A stretch of DNA of 64,000 nucleotides from the NCBI GenBank assembly GCA_027475525.1, contig JAMWFC010000087.1, forward strand, positions 186,001-250,000, in the 5' to 3' direction. Origin of the DNA: Macrolepiota albuminosa (lineage: Eukaryota; Basidiomycota; Agaricomycetes; Agaricales; Agaricaceae). The notes under the pieces are model-generated. The model saw nothing but the letters and a program-made list of their open reading frames with translations, searched no databases and had not been told where the DNA came from. The position numbers and the translations under genes were made by a program. Shown here piece after piece: positions 33,737 to 45,147 of the stretch (the stretch's first letter is position 1; every line of letters begins with the position of its first letter).

Positions 33737-34493
33737 CTGTTGAAGCCTGCTTTCAATCCTAGCCTGCTGTCTTTGACCTTCAGGAGTCCTGGGTTCAGAA
33801 TGAGTAGTTGAAGATTGCCTAGATTATTGATTTTTTAAGCATTTTAATAGCTCAAACTCTTTGAAAGTTACTTACATGATGATATATCTAGTATATCAAT
33901 AGCTAAATGTTGTCAAGCTTTCACTAATAAGCTGAATTCACTGTTTATTAGCATTGATCAATAATAAATGAACTGATACTAACTGTTTGTAGTGTTAAAT
34001 AAGCTGAATTGAATATGTATTAGCATTGATCAATAATAAATAAACCAACACTTACTTTGTTGTAATGATTTCGGATTTGTTTGTAGTGTCAAATACTGTT
34101 TGTAGTGTCAAATAAGCTGAATTAGCATTGATCAATAATAAACAAACCAATACTTACTTTGTTGTAACGATTTCGGAATTGTTTGTAGCTGAATTGAATG
34201 TTTATTAATTGATCAATAATAAATAAGCCAATACTTACTTTGTTGTAACTTTGTTTGTAGTGTCAAATAAGCTGAATTCAACGTTTGTAAACATTTGATC
34301 AATCAATCAACAAATTGACACTTACTTTGTTTGTAGTGTCTTCTCACTACAACGGTGAATTTCGAGTTTGTTTGGTCATGTGTGGTCAAAGAACACGCAA
34401 GGCGTGAAAACTGGTGTCCACTAAATCGCGTTTGGCCTCTTCTCATCCAGACACAATCCAAAAATGTCCAAATATGGTATTTATATTAATATT

Positions 34494-34647
34494 GAAGTTT
34501 ACAATATACATATTTTATTTTTTATACTCTAAGTACAAAATTGAGACTCCAAGTACGCAAACTCTTATGTGAAGTTTACAATATACATATTTTATTTTTT
34601 ATACTCTAAGTACAAAATTGAGACTCCAAGTACGCAAACTCTTATGT
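34494..34647. repeat. Perfect 77-bp tandem duplication near Helitron C 5' end
   Basis: 34494-34570 and 34571-34647 are identical. It lies in the AT-rich 5' non-coding part of the element. Confidence 0.9.
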
Positions 34648-34736
34648 ATTACCCTAAAAGGAAGGTTCTTGGTCAGCCTTGGTCAGCCTTACTAATCAGA
34701 TAGTTCCCACGAAACGGTTGTCCCATATATTATAGA

Positions 34737-35061
34737 TTATTCAGACAAGTGTGGTCCCTTCAGTACTGCTTCCAGACTGCTTATATAAGCCAGAGTTTGC
34801 CTGCCTTGTTTGTACAGTTGTTTATTTAAGCAATTTTGAGTTTTTAAGGTTTTGTTGTACTGTACAGTTGTTGCCCATGCTTCAGAGGCCCCAGAAGCAT
34901 CAAACCTGGCATAGGGAATCCCTAGACTTGTTCTCTTTGGATCTCCCTCTGCCAGGTGAGTAGTTATTATGATATTGTTAGTATATACTCTAATACACTC
35001 TGGATCTCTCTCTGACAGCTGTGTGACTGAGCCATAGCCTCTGGAGGTTGCCCTTATACAA
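34737..35061. mobile_element. LTR family C remnant, right of Helitron C
   Basis: Starts within the family's 'attcagacaagtgtgg' block and runs to the end 'ggttgccctta(ta)ca'. The missing left part should lie before 27405, where only 'ggttctttagcta' (13 bp) matches. So Helitron C entered an LTR whose other side was later lost or is mis-joined. Confidence 0.6.
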
Positions 35062-35069
35062 TGAGGCTG

Positions 35070-36870
35070 AATACTCAGTCTAGTCAAAGGGTATAATTGA
35101 GGGAATTCATAGCAGTGCATAGTAAGCAGGCACTGATGCACACTGAATATTGTTGGTATACCAGCTAGAAAAGAGTTAATGTATATGTACATGTCTGTTG
35201 TAGACATATGACTTGCAATAATGTCCTTATGCAAGATTTAAGTTGTGCTGGTGCATAGGACAGTCTCAGGTAGAACAAGACAGGAACAAACAGTGTATAA
35301 AGCAAAAAAAAAAAAAACAAGAAAAAACAATACATGCTCATACTATATACAATTGTAGATCTATAACCCTTTTACAATGCATCCTCCTGAACCTGGCCTG
35401 TCTCCATCACTATTGCCTTCTCTGTTGTGACATCAATCACAGCAGAGGGAGGGGTTGTTTCTATATTTAGCAGGGCCAATGAGCCCTTAACAGCGGGAGA
35501 ATCTACTAACATAGGCTTAGTAAGTGTGATGTTAATTGCAGAAGCAATAGTTGGTAGCATATCATGTGCTGACATTTGTTTCAAGAGATTGACCCAATTC
35601 AGGTCTATGCCTATGAGATAATAAAGGCCCTTGGCATCAAGTTTTTGAGGGAGAGTATGCTCCTCATCATGCTTGAACATCAGATGATAATAACCATCTT
35701 CTGTTATTTTCTGCCATCTATACTATTGCAGGACTGTGGAAGGGGTATTATATTTTGCAAGGTGCTGCATATGCTTGTCATTGATTTCTCTAAAGATGTT
35801 CAGAGACATTGTTGGGGCATGAAACTGCTGTTCCAGGAAGACCATACCATAAGTATATGTGTGATCTACCTAGTCCAGTAGAATATAATTATGCAATAAG
35901 ATGTAAGAAGCATCATCATTAGAGAAGTTACATGCCTGATCATCAGGCACATGGACTTGTTGAATATCAAGCTAGGCCTCATGTTGAAACACAAGGAGCC
36001 ACTTGAGAAAGGCAGCATTGTAAAAGGCAACTGCCTTGCAATAGAGTCCCAGACAGGCCATGACAAGAGCCATGCACTGAACAATCACAGGTTTGGCTGT
36101 GCTATTTGCACAGAGAGCTCAACACAATGCAAACCTGAAGAGGGCTTGCCAATGCATGTGGTTGGCAAGATCTACTACAATGCCCTAATATATATTCTCT
36201 ATCCTTAGACAACCAAATACCAGTGCATAGTGAGCTAGCTGGTCAAGGTCAAAGAGGGTGGTTGGGTTGGGTGCATGCATTACATGCAGTGTAGGAGAAC
36301 TGTTCTCTTTTGTGCACAAAAAGTGCTCTGAGATATGTCATTGTTCAACAATTGCAAGGTCTTTCTGAATTTGCATCAGATTGATGAGGTCTTGACATTG
36401 AGGCTTCATAATAAGAAGCCACATCATCTTGTTGTGGAGAGCTTTGTCTATTTGCTGTGCCAACATTTAAAGCCTAGTGAAAAGTATATATATGACAATT
36501 CTGTTGCAACCAAGGGATGTGTGGGTTCATATAATATTAGAAGAGCTTCTCTAGCTCTAAGGGAGTGCAGAGGAGACTGCAAGGAGCATGCTTATATACA
36601 ATTGTGCTAGGTCTGTTAGCACAATGCCTGGAGGCAAGCTCATAAACAGTGGCCTGATTAGCATCAGGCATCATCAAAACTGTATTTGTGTAGTATAAAT
36701 AATAAGTACAGTGATTCAGTGCTCCTCTGAAGCACAAGTTCATCTGCTTGATGTTGAGCAGCCCCTAAACCTTCATCCCCAAATCATCAGGGATACTTCC
36801 AAAGAAATCATTCTTAGCCTTATAGCAAAGGGCTTGCTCTGCCTTCTTTGCTAGGCACTTATTGTGTGCA
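35070..36870. other. Unrecognised stretch, small frames on both strands
   Basis: Frames at 35372-35680 (-), 35951-36208 (+) and 36335-36610 (+) have no motif that I recognise. An A-tract near 35303-35317 is followed by CA-rich sequence. CG is rare. It is probably old retroelement. Confidence 0.3.
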
Positions 36871-36875
36871 ACATG

Positions 36876-38290
36876 TTAAAAACAGTCAGCAACCATTTCC
36901 TCTTCTTCTTTCTGCTCCTCCTGCTCCAAGCTTGACTCACCATAGTTGCTCTTGTCAGAGAGGAAGACAGCTTTAGCTTTGCCTTTTCCAGGCACTATTT
37001 GCTTTTTCTGGGTTACAACCAGACCATCATACTGCACTGGTGTGCATGGGTCTGGAGTCAATATGACCACTGGGTACTGTGCCAGTGGAGCTGGCATTGA
37101 AATAGGTAACATAAAAAGTATTTGAGCTGCTTCAGCTTGTTTAAGAACATTCTTCTATTTTTGATACATTGAGTAGTGGTTTATGGCCACAATGCTGATG
37201 AGGTGACTCTGGCTTGTCTGGAGCATGGGATGACAATGCTAGATTTTGACTGGCTGCTGATGATAGTGGCTGAGCCACTAGAGGTGCAGGCACAGTCCAT
37301 GCCAGGGCTCTCCCTCCAGGCTCAGCTTGAGATGCAGGATGAATAGGCACTCTTGGTGCTGTGACAACAGGTTTGGACTCTATGACTGGGCCTCTAAGGA
37401 TGCAGATTCCTGCTGACCCAGCAACAGTTCTGCCAGTAGTTCACTGACTGCAGCCAGCAACTCCACAGGAAGGCTCTGGGGGGCCACAGCATGTAACTGC
37501 AAAGACAATGCAATGGGCTGGACAGGCATGTAGGTTGTGCTGCATTGGCAACCTTGCCTGTAGATGCTCAACTAGTTGAGTGGGCTGATACTTTGCCTGT
37601 TTGACCTTGATAGTTGGTTCCTCATACATTGGAACTTTGTGCTTAGAAGTGTGGTTGATCTGTTCTAGTGCTGATATGTGCTGCTGCTGCTTTATGAGCT
37701 CAATCTGGTTAAATTTGGTCAAGTAACCCTTCCATTACTACAATGGCCAGACCATCCTGCAGAAAGGATGCAGTTGCAGGCACTGGCTGCCTCCAGTCAG
37801 CAAAGGAGTGCTTTTGGCACTGTCAACTCTTGTGCTTGTGGCTCAGATTCTAAACACTGATCTGTTATGGGCTGGCATGCCCATGGCAAAAGTGGTGGCC
37901 CTATTACTCCTCTCACATATGTCAGTACTAGCACAGGCAGTCACAGAGGAGGAACCTGATAAAAGCACTCTCAGCAAACATTCTCAACTGGATACTCATA
38001 GCACCTATTATCATTTACCTCCATCTGCTGCAGGTGGAGCAGCTTGGCCTGAGTAGGCCACCTCCACTGTCTGGTAATGCTTGCCTGCTGGATACAGTGG
38101 CTGCATCTAATACTGCTGTTGATATGAAAAACTTTGTATATTTGGGGGTTTTCTCCCTCTACTAGAGCCTTGTAGGCTCTGATCATCTTTTGGTGGGCCC
38201 CAATAGGCCATTTATCAGGAACACATCAGTAAGGCATGTGTTGACAGTTAGAAAAAAAAAAAAATTTTCACTCAGCCAGTAGTATAAACA
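36876..38290 (-). pseudogene. Low-complexity region downstream of the gypsy chromodomain
   Basis: Several broken minus frames rich in Q, P, A and S (for example 37722-37441 and 37350-37141). They lie directly 3' of the chromodomain-like segment on the same strand, so they may be the C-terminal extension and 3' region of that gypsy Pol. No LTR identified. Confidence 0.3.
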
Positions 38291-38291
38291 A

Positions 38292-38825
38292 CTACAAATA
38301 CTTGGCCATCAGTGTGGCCTGAGCTCTCAACCAGCCATCAAAGTGGACTTTGTCCACTGACCACCACCTCATCATGCATGATGTGCATTTTGCTAGCTGT
38401 TGAGGGTATTTTATGCTATGCAACTCCAAGTAATGATCCAGTGCTGCAAGATCTTTGCAGCTTGCCAGAGGCTCCCAAGTAATGTCATCTAAACTCCATC
38501 TCACATTGAATTTGAGGTGTCTATCTGCTGTCTATTAATGACCTATGAGGTCATCTACAAACCATTCCTGGTCATCACCAGTTCCAAAGTTGTAGTAGGG
38601 CTCTGGCATCATGCAATTGAGAAACACCACATCATTACTTGCCAGGTATGGTCTCAATAGCAACATATGGAACTTAGGTACAATTTTACATGCTTGCAGC
38701 ACAGCCAGTAGTTCCAGCATGTAATTCAGCATGCTAAGCTCAGCTTTGAAGACTTTATATGGTCCAATCCACTTCAGACACAGCTTGCTTGCTCTGCTTT
38801 TAAGCAAGTTCAAGTTTTTTGTCAA
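38292..38825 (-). pseudogene. Ty3/gypsy chromovirus integrase C-terminus and chromodomain
   Basis: 38825-38535 reads 'SRASKLCLKWIGPYKVFKA' and 'IVPKFHMLLLRPY', the GPF/Y module that ends chromoviral integrases. 38504-38292 begins 'MRWSLDDITWEPLASCKDLA', the latter half of a chromodomain ('VxWxGxxDxTWEPxxxL'). The chromodomain normally targets integration to modified histones. Upstream catalytic domains are missing. Confidence 0.7.
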
Positions 38826-38829
38826 AAGG

Positions 38830-39500
38830 TAGACTAAGCTCCCTTTTTTAATGTCAGGTTAATTCTGTCTGTGAGTATTTGCATGTCTTGTCTGCTACAC
38901 ATGTGACTCTATAATCATGTTGTGTGTATTAGCTAAGTTTGTCAGAAAAATCTCTGATCCCTTATTAGGCACAAAACCTGATTAGGTCAAATCAGGCTGG
39001 CAATCCTTCTTCATCAGGCCTGATTAGATGGGCGGTCATTCTAATTAGAGCCATATACAATATTATATAACCTTTGTTGCGTCCACTGTCCTTAGTCTAC
39101 CTCTTGAATTGTAATTGTATTTTCCAATAAACGTCCCCCTTCTGCCATCAACTCCATATAGCTATGCAAGGTGTGAGACTTGTGGGAAAACTTGCAAGAG
39201 GTGCACACAGAAAAGCTTGTCTGGAAAGACAAGAATGAACGTGTCAGGATGCAGTGTTTTTAGAACAATTTGACTCCTTGATGTGACATACAGGTAATGT
39301 GGAAACTTGAAGACTTCTCCCTAAGTCTGGAAGCTAATAGTGGTTTTAGAAAACCCATTTAAAGGCCATAGATCTGAGTATCATCATATGTCAGGAAAGC
39401 ACACAGCAGATACAATTACCATCAAGCCTCAATGTTATGGGATAGGTATGTACTGATAATGTTTGATCAGTGTATTACTTACTAATATTCTTGATGCACT
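38830..39500. other. No gene seen; possible LTR/promoter remains
   Basis: It contains 'tatataacctttgttg' (39062-39078) followed about 60 bp later by 'ccaataaacgtcccccttctgcc', like a TATA box plus polyadenylation region of an LTR, but no TG...CA pair with target duplication was found. Confidence 0.3.
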
Positions 39501-39509
39501 CACCACCGT

Positions 39510-42150
39510 AATAGCAAATGATGTCAATCTGGGTGGTTCTGAATCTGACTTTAATGATATGTTGTCACTGGTGCCTGCATTTACAGATGAAGCAGAGGTA
39601 AGTGTGAGTTGATTATTATCTTCATTGCTTAACTTGAGTTCTTTTAAAGAGGCTTGAATGAAGCCATCTTATGGGCTGATGATTTTGAAAATGCTCATAG
39701 TTTACCTGTCTATGGCCCAGATGATTCAGATTTCATGGAAAAGCTCTTCAAAATAGAATACCATCTACACTCAGGTATACCAATTAAGATAGAGTCTTAT
39801 ATTCATTGCTTTCCTCAAAAAACAAAGCCACTTCCAGATTTTGAACCTTGGAAGCCTTTTAAATCGTGACTTGATTTTGAAATTGCAAAACTGGGACTTG
39901 AAGCAGCTCTTAACAAATCTTAATTAAATTGTCTCATCAAGTTATTCCATTGAGCTGTTGCATGCAACAATAGAGACTCTTTTACTTTGAAAAATGGTGC
40001 CGAGTTGAAAAAGACCTGGGAAAAAGCATCTGAGCTTTGAACCTGAGTAAGTATTATTTCAATTGTTTATGTGTTGGATTTGGTCAACAATAATTTGTCA
40101 GTTCAAAAAACAGTTTTATCAGGTTCCATATAAGGAAGTGCTCTGAGACTTTGAGATAAGTATGCATGATCCATGGGACTGGGCTCTTGAAAATGTTGTC
40201 AATGATTCTATAATATCACTGCACATTGTGTGGGATGCACAAAAACATTACAGGTAGACAGGAACTACTTAGAAGCAATTTGTTACCAAGCCCTGGACAG
40301 GTGATGAGGCCTGGAAGGCTCAAGTATGCTGCCTGCTTTAGATGAAACTTTTACAGATTTATATTATATTGCAGTCACGCATATCAAACAACTCATCGGC
40401 CAAATTATTACTACTTATTATTTATGCTAATAAGACAAAGCTTTCGAGTTTTGGTACTGCAAAAGGATATTCAATTGTTGAGCGTTACACTTTCCTTCCA
40501 CATGACATTCACAATACGCATGGAAGAGGTGGAGGCTGTGTGATTGGCTGGCTACTTATTGTAAGATCTTTAATTTATTACTTTTTTGTGCTTTTTGAAA
40601 TTTTCTTGAAAAACTTATAAATTGATTTGTATTGTAGGTTCATGAAGATACTGCTAAGACTGGAAAAAAAGGATTTGTCAACTTTAAGAATGCAGTTTGG
40701 CATGAAGGCTTTTGAATTTTTTTGGAGAAGATCTCTGAGTTAGCTCAGACTGGTGAGTGGAAATTAAGCAAAACTGATAATATTTTGAGGTGGCTCTGGC
40801 CAATTATTCCCATGTTGTCTGCTGACTATGAAAAAATGTATGTCTATTTTATTTTATCATTGTGTTGACTTTTTGCGATGCTATGCCTGACATAATTTTA
40901 GATCTGTTATGTCTTTTATATGTGGTCTTAAAGGAAAATATCCATGCCCAATTTATTTTGTGCCACAAGAACAAACGTGGAATTTATCTATAGAATTTCC
41001 TTTGCACACTCAATCAAGCTCCAAAAAACTTTATGCAGAGTCTATTGCTCTGAAAACTGCTGCAGCTATTGAAGAAGCCTTCAAGGAACAGGGCCTCCAC
41101 CTTGTCAAAGTATGTTTTCTATTTTTTTTTAGTAATTTGCCAGTTTACTAACTTGTTACAAAATGCAATATAGTCTATTAAATATGGAGATCTCCATTGT
41201 GCTCTATCTTACGATGTTTTACATTTTGATGATAATGGTTTATGGGAGGATCATTTTTTCAAAGTTTTCAAAACTCTTATCACCTCTCAAGCAGATAATG
41301 CTCATATTGATTCTTGGTATTATTCTTTAGTTTAGAGTTAATATAATTGATTATTCACATTTAGCTTTTAGTTTTTATCATATGCCACGATGGCGGAGAC
41401 TAAATCATTTCGACTCAGTTATGAATATTACATTCAATGATGCAACAAAAAATCAAAATCATGATATTTCTAAGGTGTGACTTAATATAAATAATACCAT
41501 AATACTTATAAAATATTCCTTAATTTGGCAGATATTTTTATTTGCTGTGCAAGATGTATTATCAGTTAACCTAGAATCTGATGGATATCTTCTACTTTGA
41601 TGCCTCCATGCATATCTCAATGTCTGAATATATGCTGGTTTCAATCTTCATACAGATCATACAATATTGGCAGGCAAGAAGTTAAAAGAAGTTTTCAGAC
41701 CTTTAATAATGGTAAGTTCTTTATTTTAAATAGGGCATCACAAGTAAAAAATGTGATATATTAAGGAGTATATCGAGTGAACTTCCAGCACAAGTGAATT
41801 TGATGCTATTGAACCTGAAGATATTGATGAGAATGAGTTTAGAGCAATTGGTGATGTAACACCAAAAACAAAATCATGGAATTTTATCAAGCTACATCTG
41901 CGTAAGCATTTATTTAGCGACATTATCAACAAGGGTGTTTTGCAAAACTATAACACTAAAATGCATGGCCCAATCAAGCATTCTTATCTCTACTGCTCAA
42001 ATTTTAAGGATTTTGCAAAATAGGTATGGACTCTCCTTTAACCATACTTACAAAAAAATTAATAGTGTCATGTTTGCAATAAATACTAGATGCAGATCAA
42101 TACCTCTTAGTATCTGGTCTAATTTGTTCTAATATCAATGTTTTGGATGC
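39510..42150 (+). pseudogene. Plavaka-type (CACTA superfamily) transposase relic
   Basis: Broken plus-strand fragments appear in the order known for Plavaka-like transposases: 39654-39869 ('ADDFENAHSLPVYGPDDSDF'); 40420-40560 ('NKTKLSSFGTAKGYSIVERY', 'GRGGGCVIGWLLIV'); 40909-41105 ('GLKGKYPCPIYFVPQEQTW', 'FPLHTQSSS'); about 41166-41310 ('YGDLHCALSYDVLHFDDNGL'); about 41380-41475 ('MPRWRRLNHFDS'); and 41880-42020 ('WNFIKLHLRKHLFSDI', 'MHGPIKHSY'). Several breaks fall at GT...AG pairs, so some are introns. Stops and frame changes remain, so I call it a relic. I recognise the family from recurrent Agaricomycete transposases. Confidence 0.65.
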
Positions 42151-42159
42151 CTATGAAGA

Positions 42160-43120
42160 ATTCTTACTACCAGACTCTGAAAATGCAACAGTCAATTTGG
42201 ACAGCACACAATCCAGTGGCTTTGATTTCAGCATCTATAATCAGTTTTGAGTGCTAGGATCACCGATCTGTTCTACTACACTGTCACAAATTTTGGAGGA
42301 CCACAAAAATAATGAGGCCTTTGATCGTTTTTGAATCAAATTGGAAAAGTTTATGACAAGATTTCTCCCTTTGTATGATATTTCTCTTTTTGGTGGAAAA
42401 GTCATGAGTTTTAAAGATGAAATCAAGGTGTGTTATGATGATTCAAATTGCAATACTATACCTAATATGATATTTTTAGATAGATTGTTTATGACGTCAG
42501 GCAAGTTTTCCATCTCTGGGGATGAGAAAAATCACAAATTAATGTTAGATCAAAGCAAGAGAGAGATATCACAAATGGTATGGGTCCTTGATTTCATCAT
42601 CTTCTGGGGTTCTCAGAGTGCTGTTGTCAACCTGTCTGCCTCCAGCAATGTCTGTTTCCTCTCTAGAAATTGTCTAATCTCAGTCAGCCCATATTTGAGA
42701 GAAGGATTTGTCCAAGAGAGCAGATAAGATGGCAATGGATTTCAGTAGGTCTTTTGTCACGTTGCCAGCATCAGATGCACGGTTGATTTTCTCAAAAATC
42801 ATGTCAACTGTCTTGGTGAGCAGTTCAGACAATGAGCACTTTGTGGTGAGAGCCTCTTGCAGGAGGCAAACCTGTTTGACAGGTGCAGTGCCACCCATAG
42901 CACTCCTTCAGGTATGACCAAAGGGCAATGGAGTCCTCCTCCTCAGCGCAGAGTTTTTGTTCTGATGCAGAAAGCGCACGTTTCAGGAATGAGCATGCTA
43001 GTCACCTATTTGAGGCCCATGCGTGGCAGGCATGTGGTTCATGTGTTTTGTGAGGGCAAGGGGGCAGATCAAATATGTAGTCCCAAAGCTGGACCATGGT
43101 GAGTTCCAGTTTCATCATGT
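42160..43120. other. No gene recognised
   Basis: A plus frame at 42341-42727 and a minus frame at 42680-42898 have no recognised motif. The minus frame (leucine-rich, 'LLTKTVDMIFEKINRAS') could be a Gag-like helix fragment. Nothing firmer. Confidence 0.25.
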
Positions 43121-43121
43121 T

Positions 43122-43335
43122 AATAGACAGGACACAAGGTTTCCCATAAAAGCAAGCAGCACTTGTTGGAATTGAACCAACAACCTCTTGGGTATGCGCC
43201 CCTTATGATTCTCTGACCACTGAGCTAAAGCACTTAACTTACTTTTAAATCAAGTAGCCTAAGCAATTCACTTCCTGGGAATGCCAAGCTACTCAATCCA
43301 AGGTTCAATCATACTGGCACACCAGAGGGGCAACA
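43122..43335 (-). repeat. tRNA-derived SINE-like repeat, copy 1
   Basis: The minus strand has a tRNA-like head at 43234-43158: A box TAGCTCAGTGG and B box GGTTCAATTCC match the RNA polymerase III consensus. Acceptor-like ends AGTGCTT / AAGTGCT pair, and the T-arm GTTGG-TTCAATT-CCAAC is perfect. The same ~210-bp block recurs at 43452-43665. Compared with that copy it has a 9-bp insertion in the anticodon region. Confidence 0.55.
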
Positions 43336-43451
43336 TATCACCCCATCTCAACTTTGAGAATGTTGATCTCCTGGTCAATCTTGTGTGTCCATTTTTGTTT
43401 TTGCTTAGTCAGCTAACCATAGAAGATCAACTTTCCTTGTGGTGGGCTCCA

Positions 43452-43665
43452 GATAATAGACAGGACACAAGGTTTCCCATAAAAGCAAGCAGCACTTGTT
43501 GGAATTGAACCAACAACCTCTTGGGCTTATGATGCTCTAACCACTGAGCTAAAGCGCTATACTTACTTTTAGATCAAGTAGCCTAAGCAATTCACTCCCT
43601 GGGAACGCCAAGCTACTCAATCCAAGGTTCAATCATACTGGTGCACCAGAGGGGCGACGTATTAG
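43452..43665 (-). repeat. tRNA-derived SINE-like repeat, copy 2
   Basis: The head at 43558-43491 (68 nt) has an intact A box, B box, D-arm (GCTC/GAGC), T-arm and acceptor pairing, but the anticodon arm is too short for a real tRNA. The offset from copy 1 is about 330 bp. It is better read as a SINE or tRNA pseudogene than as a working tRNA. Confidence 0.55.
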
Positions 43666-43669
43666 TGTA

Positions 43670-44260
43670 TGTCCAGTCAGTATATTTGTCATCATCTTTA
43701 TCTAGGATGTGGCCCATCCAGGATGACATTATCTTTCTGACAGGTACAACAGTAGAGTTAGCACTGTTATCCACTAGCCTCATCTCTGCTATGTGAGTAG
43801 CAGTCAATTGTGCATCACTTGTTATAGACATCATAGCAAGTTGTGGGACAACAGCAGAGAGAACAATAGATTTTCCAGATACGTGTTATCCACGTCAATC
43901 AGAGGCAGGTATAATCGGATACTCAATCCAGCAAAGACAAGGTGAGTGGTCACAGCTCACAAAAATCAGGTACAGGTTTGAATTCTTCAGAAGCCAAAGC
44001 AACAAAAGCCCATAACCTGTTAGAAGATCAAACCTATACAACACAGATATAGTGAGTCCTCAGTCCCAGTGAAAACTGGATCTGGAGGAATCTGGGAGGA
44101 TCGGAAAATTGAGGTCGATTTCTGGCGCCTTCGGGGGGGGTGGGGGGATTTCTTGTGTAACTCTAAATTTAGATATGAAACAGACACATTGTCAAAATCG
44201 CGCGTCAAGTTGTCACGGGTGATGCATCGGTGATGACACGCTCGTCCATTCACAACTTAT
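43670..44260. other. No gene; possible LTR end with primer-binding site
   Basis: Near 44000-44045 the minus strand reads '...gtataggtttgatcttcta' then 'acaggttatgggc', like an LTR 3' end followed by a primer-binding site. The block 'cctatacaacacagatatagtgagtc' at about 44032-44056 recurs in the same orientation at about 51283-51306. Confidence 0.35.
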
Positions 44261-44263
44261 ACC

Positions 44264-44774
44264 ATGAGCGCCTTGTCTATGCCTACTACACCAGTCAAGT
44301 CTGGGGGCCTTGCCCACAATATCTCCGTCATCGCGCACCAGAGACTGATGAAACTCATCATGCGAATCGAGGAAGATTTCGAGCGAATATCTGAGTATTT
44401 CCAGGCTGAGATCAATGACATTAAGGAGGATCTTACAGGTCTTTTAAGCTTTCGCTACTGTTGGAACATCTCAACTAATCATTACTATCCTTTTTTCAGC
44501 ACATACCGAGATTGAAAAATCTACTCTCGAATACATCCAATCACTTGTTACAAACCCCTTGACTCCTCGACCAACCGATATTTTGACTCCTCGACCAACT
44601 GATATATCAACTTCCTGTGCTCCGACTCAACCTCAAAAAACCACAGATACTACGACCACAATTATCAAGTCTCCTGCGTCATCAGTCACTGAATCTGATC
44701 CCGATACCGATTCACCCAATTACAGAATGCCTGGTGTTATATATGTGTGCCCACCAGGTGTATTGCCAGCTTAG
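44264..44774 (+). CDS. Small coiled-coil protein, gene 1 of the CACTA-like module
   Basis: Two exons, 44264-44438 and 44500-44774, joined by a 61-nt GT-AG intron, give 149 codons plus stop. Residues about 23-70 are a charged amphipathic helix ('RLMKLIMRIEEDFERISEYF' and following) likely to form a coiled coil. The second half is T/P/S-rich with a short tandem 'TPRPTDI' repeat. No catalytic motif. It precedes the transposase by about 370 bp on the same strand. I do not recognise the family. It may be an accessory transposon protein or an unrelated host gene. Confidence 0.5.
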
Positions 44775-45147
44775 AAGAAACAACAAGAGGGGCAGTGGTG
44801 TATTGAAATGAGGAGGTGGTTTTGCTGGTTAGTGCAATGGACTTTTTATGACGATATTCTGTAAATACAAAGAATTATATGACTGTCATTATGAAATGAA
44901 GACTTTAAATTCTATTCAGAGTCTTGTTTGTTAAGGACACTATAAATGCCCTGGAGTTTTAGCAAGACACGACTGACTTCATTGATAATAATGACAGGTT
45001 TTATGTTTTTAACCATTTTGAAGTCCGCCAACTTTTTCTACCATATATGGAAAGTGTTGTAGTTTATAAGTCGGAAGAAAAATTTCACACGATCAGTTTC
45101 TTCGTTATCAGTACTATCACCATCATACCACCATTGCACAATTTACT

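Larger units (their letters stand above)
27405..34736 (-). mobile_element. Helitron C, near full-length autonomous-type element
   Basis: Minus strand, 7332 bp as assembled. The 5' end TCTATAATATATGGG starts at 34736, preceded by A. The 3' end has the hairpin ATTCGTGCC-gaa-GGCACGAAT (about 27412-27432) and stops with 'catagctcg' at 27405, followed by T. This fits rolling-circle insertion between A and T. It encodes Rep with HUH and two-tyrosine motifs and a Pif1-like helicase, in several exons. Lesions are a frame break in Rep near 30965 and a nonsense codon late in the helicase. Four 77-bp duplications lie inside. Confidence 0.85.

Noticed and set aside
43158..43558. Two functional tRNA genes
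   Set aside because: A and B boxes are perfect but the anticodon arms are wrong in length (68 and 77 nt heads) and both copies share a long non-tRNA body, so a SINE or pseudogene fits better.
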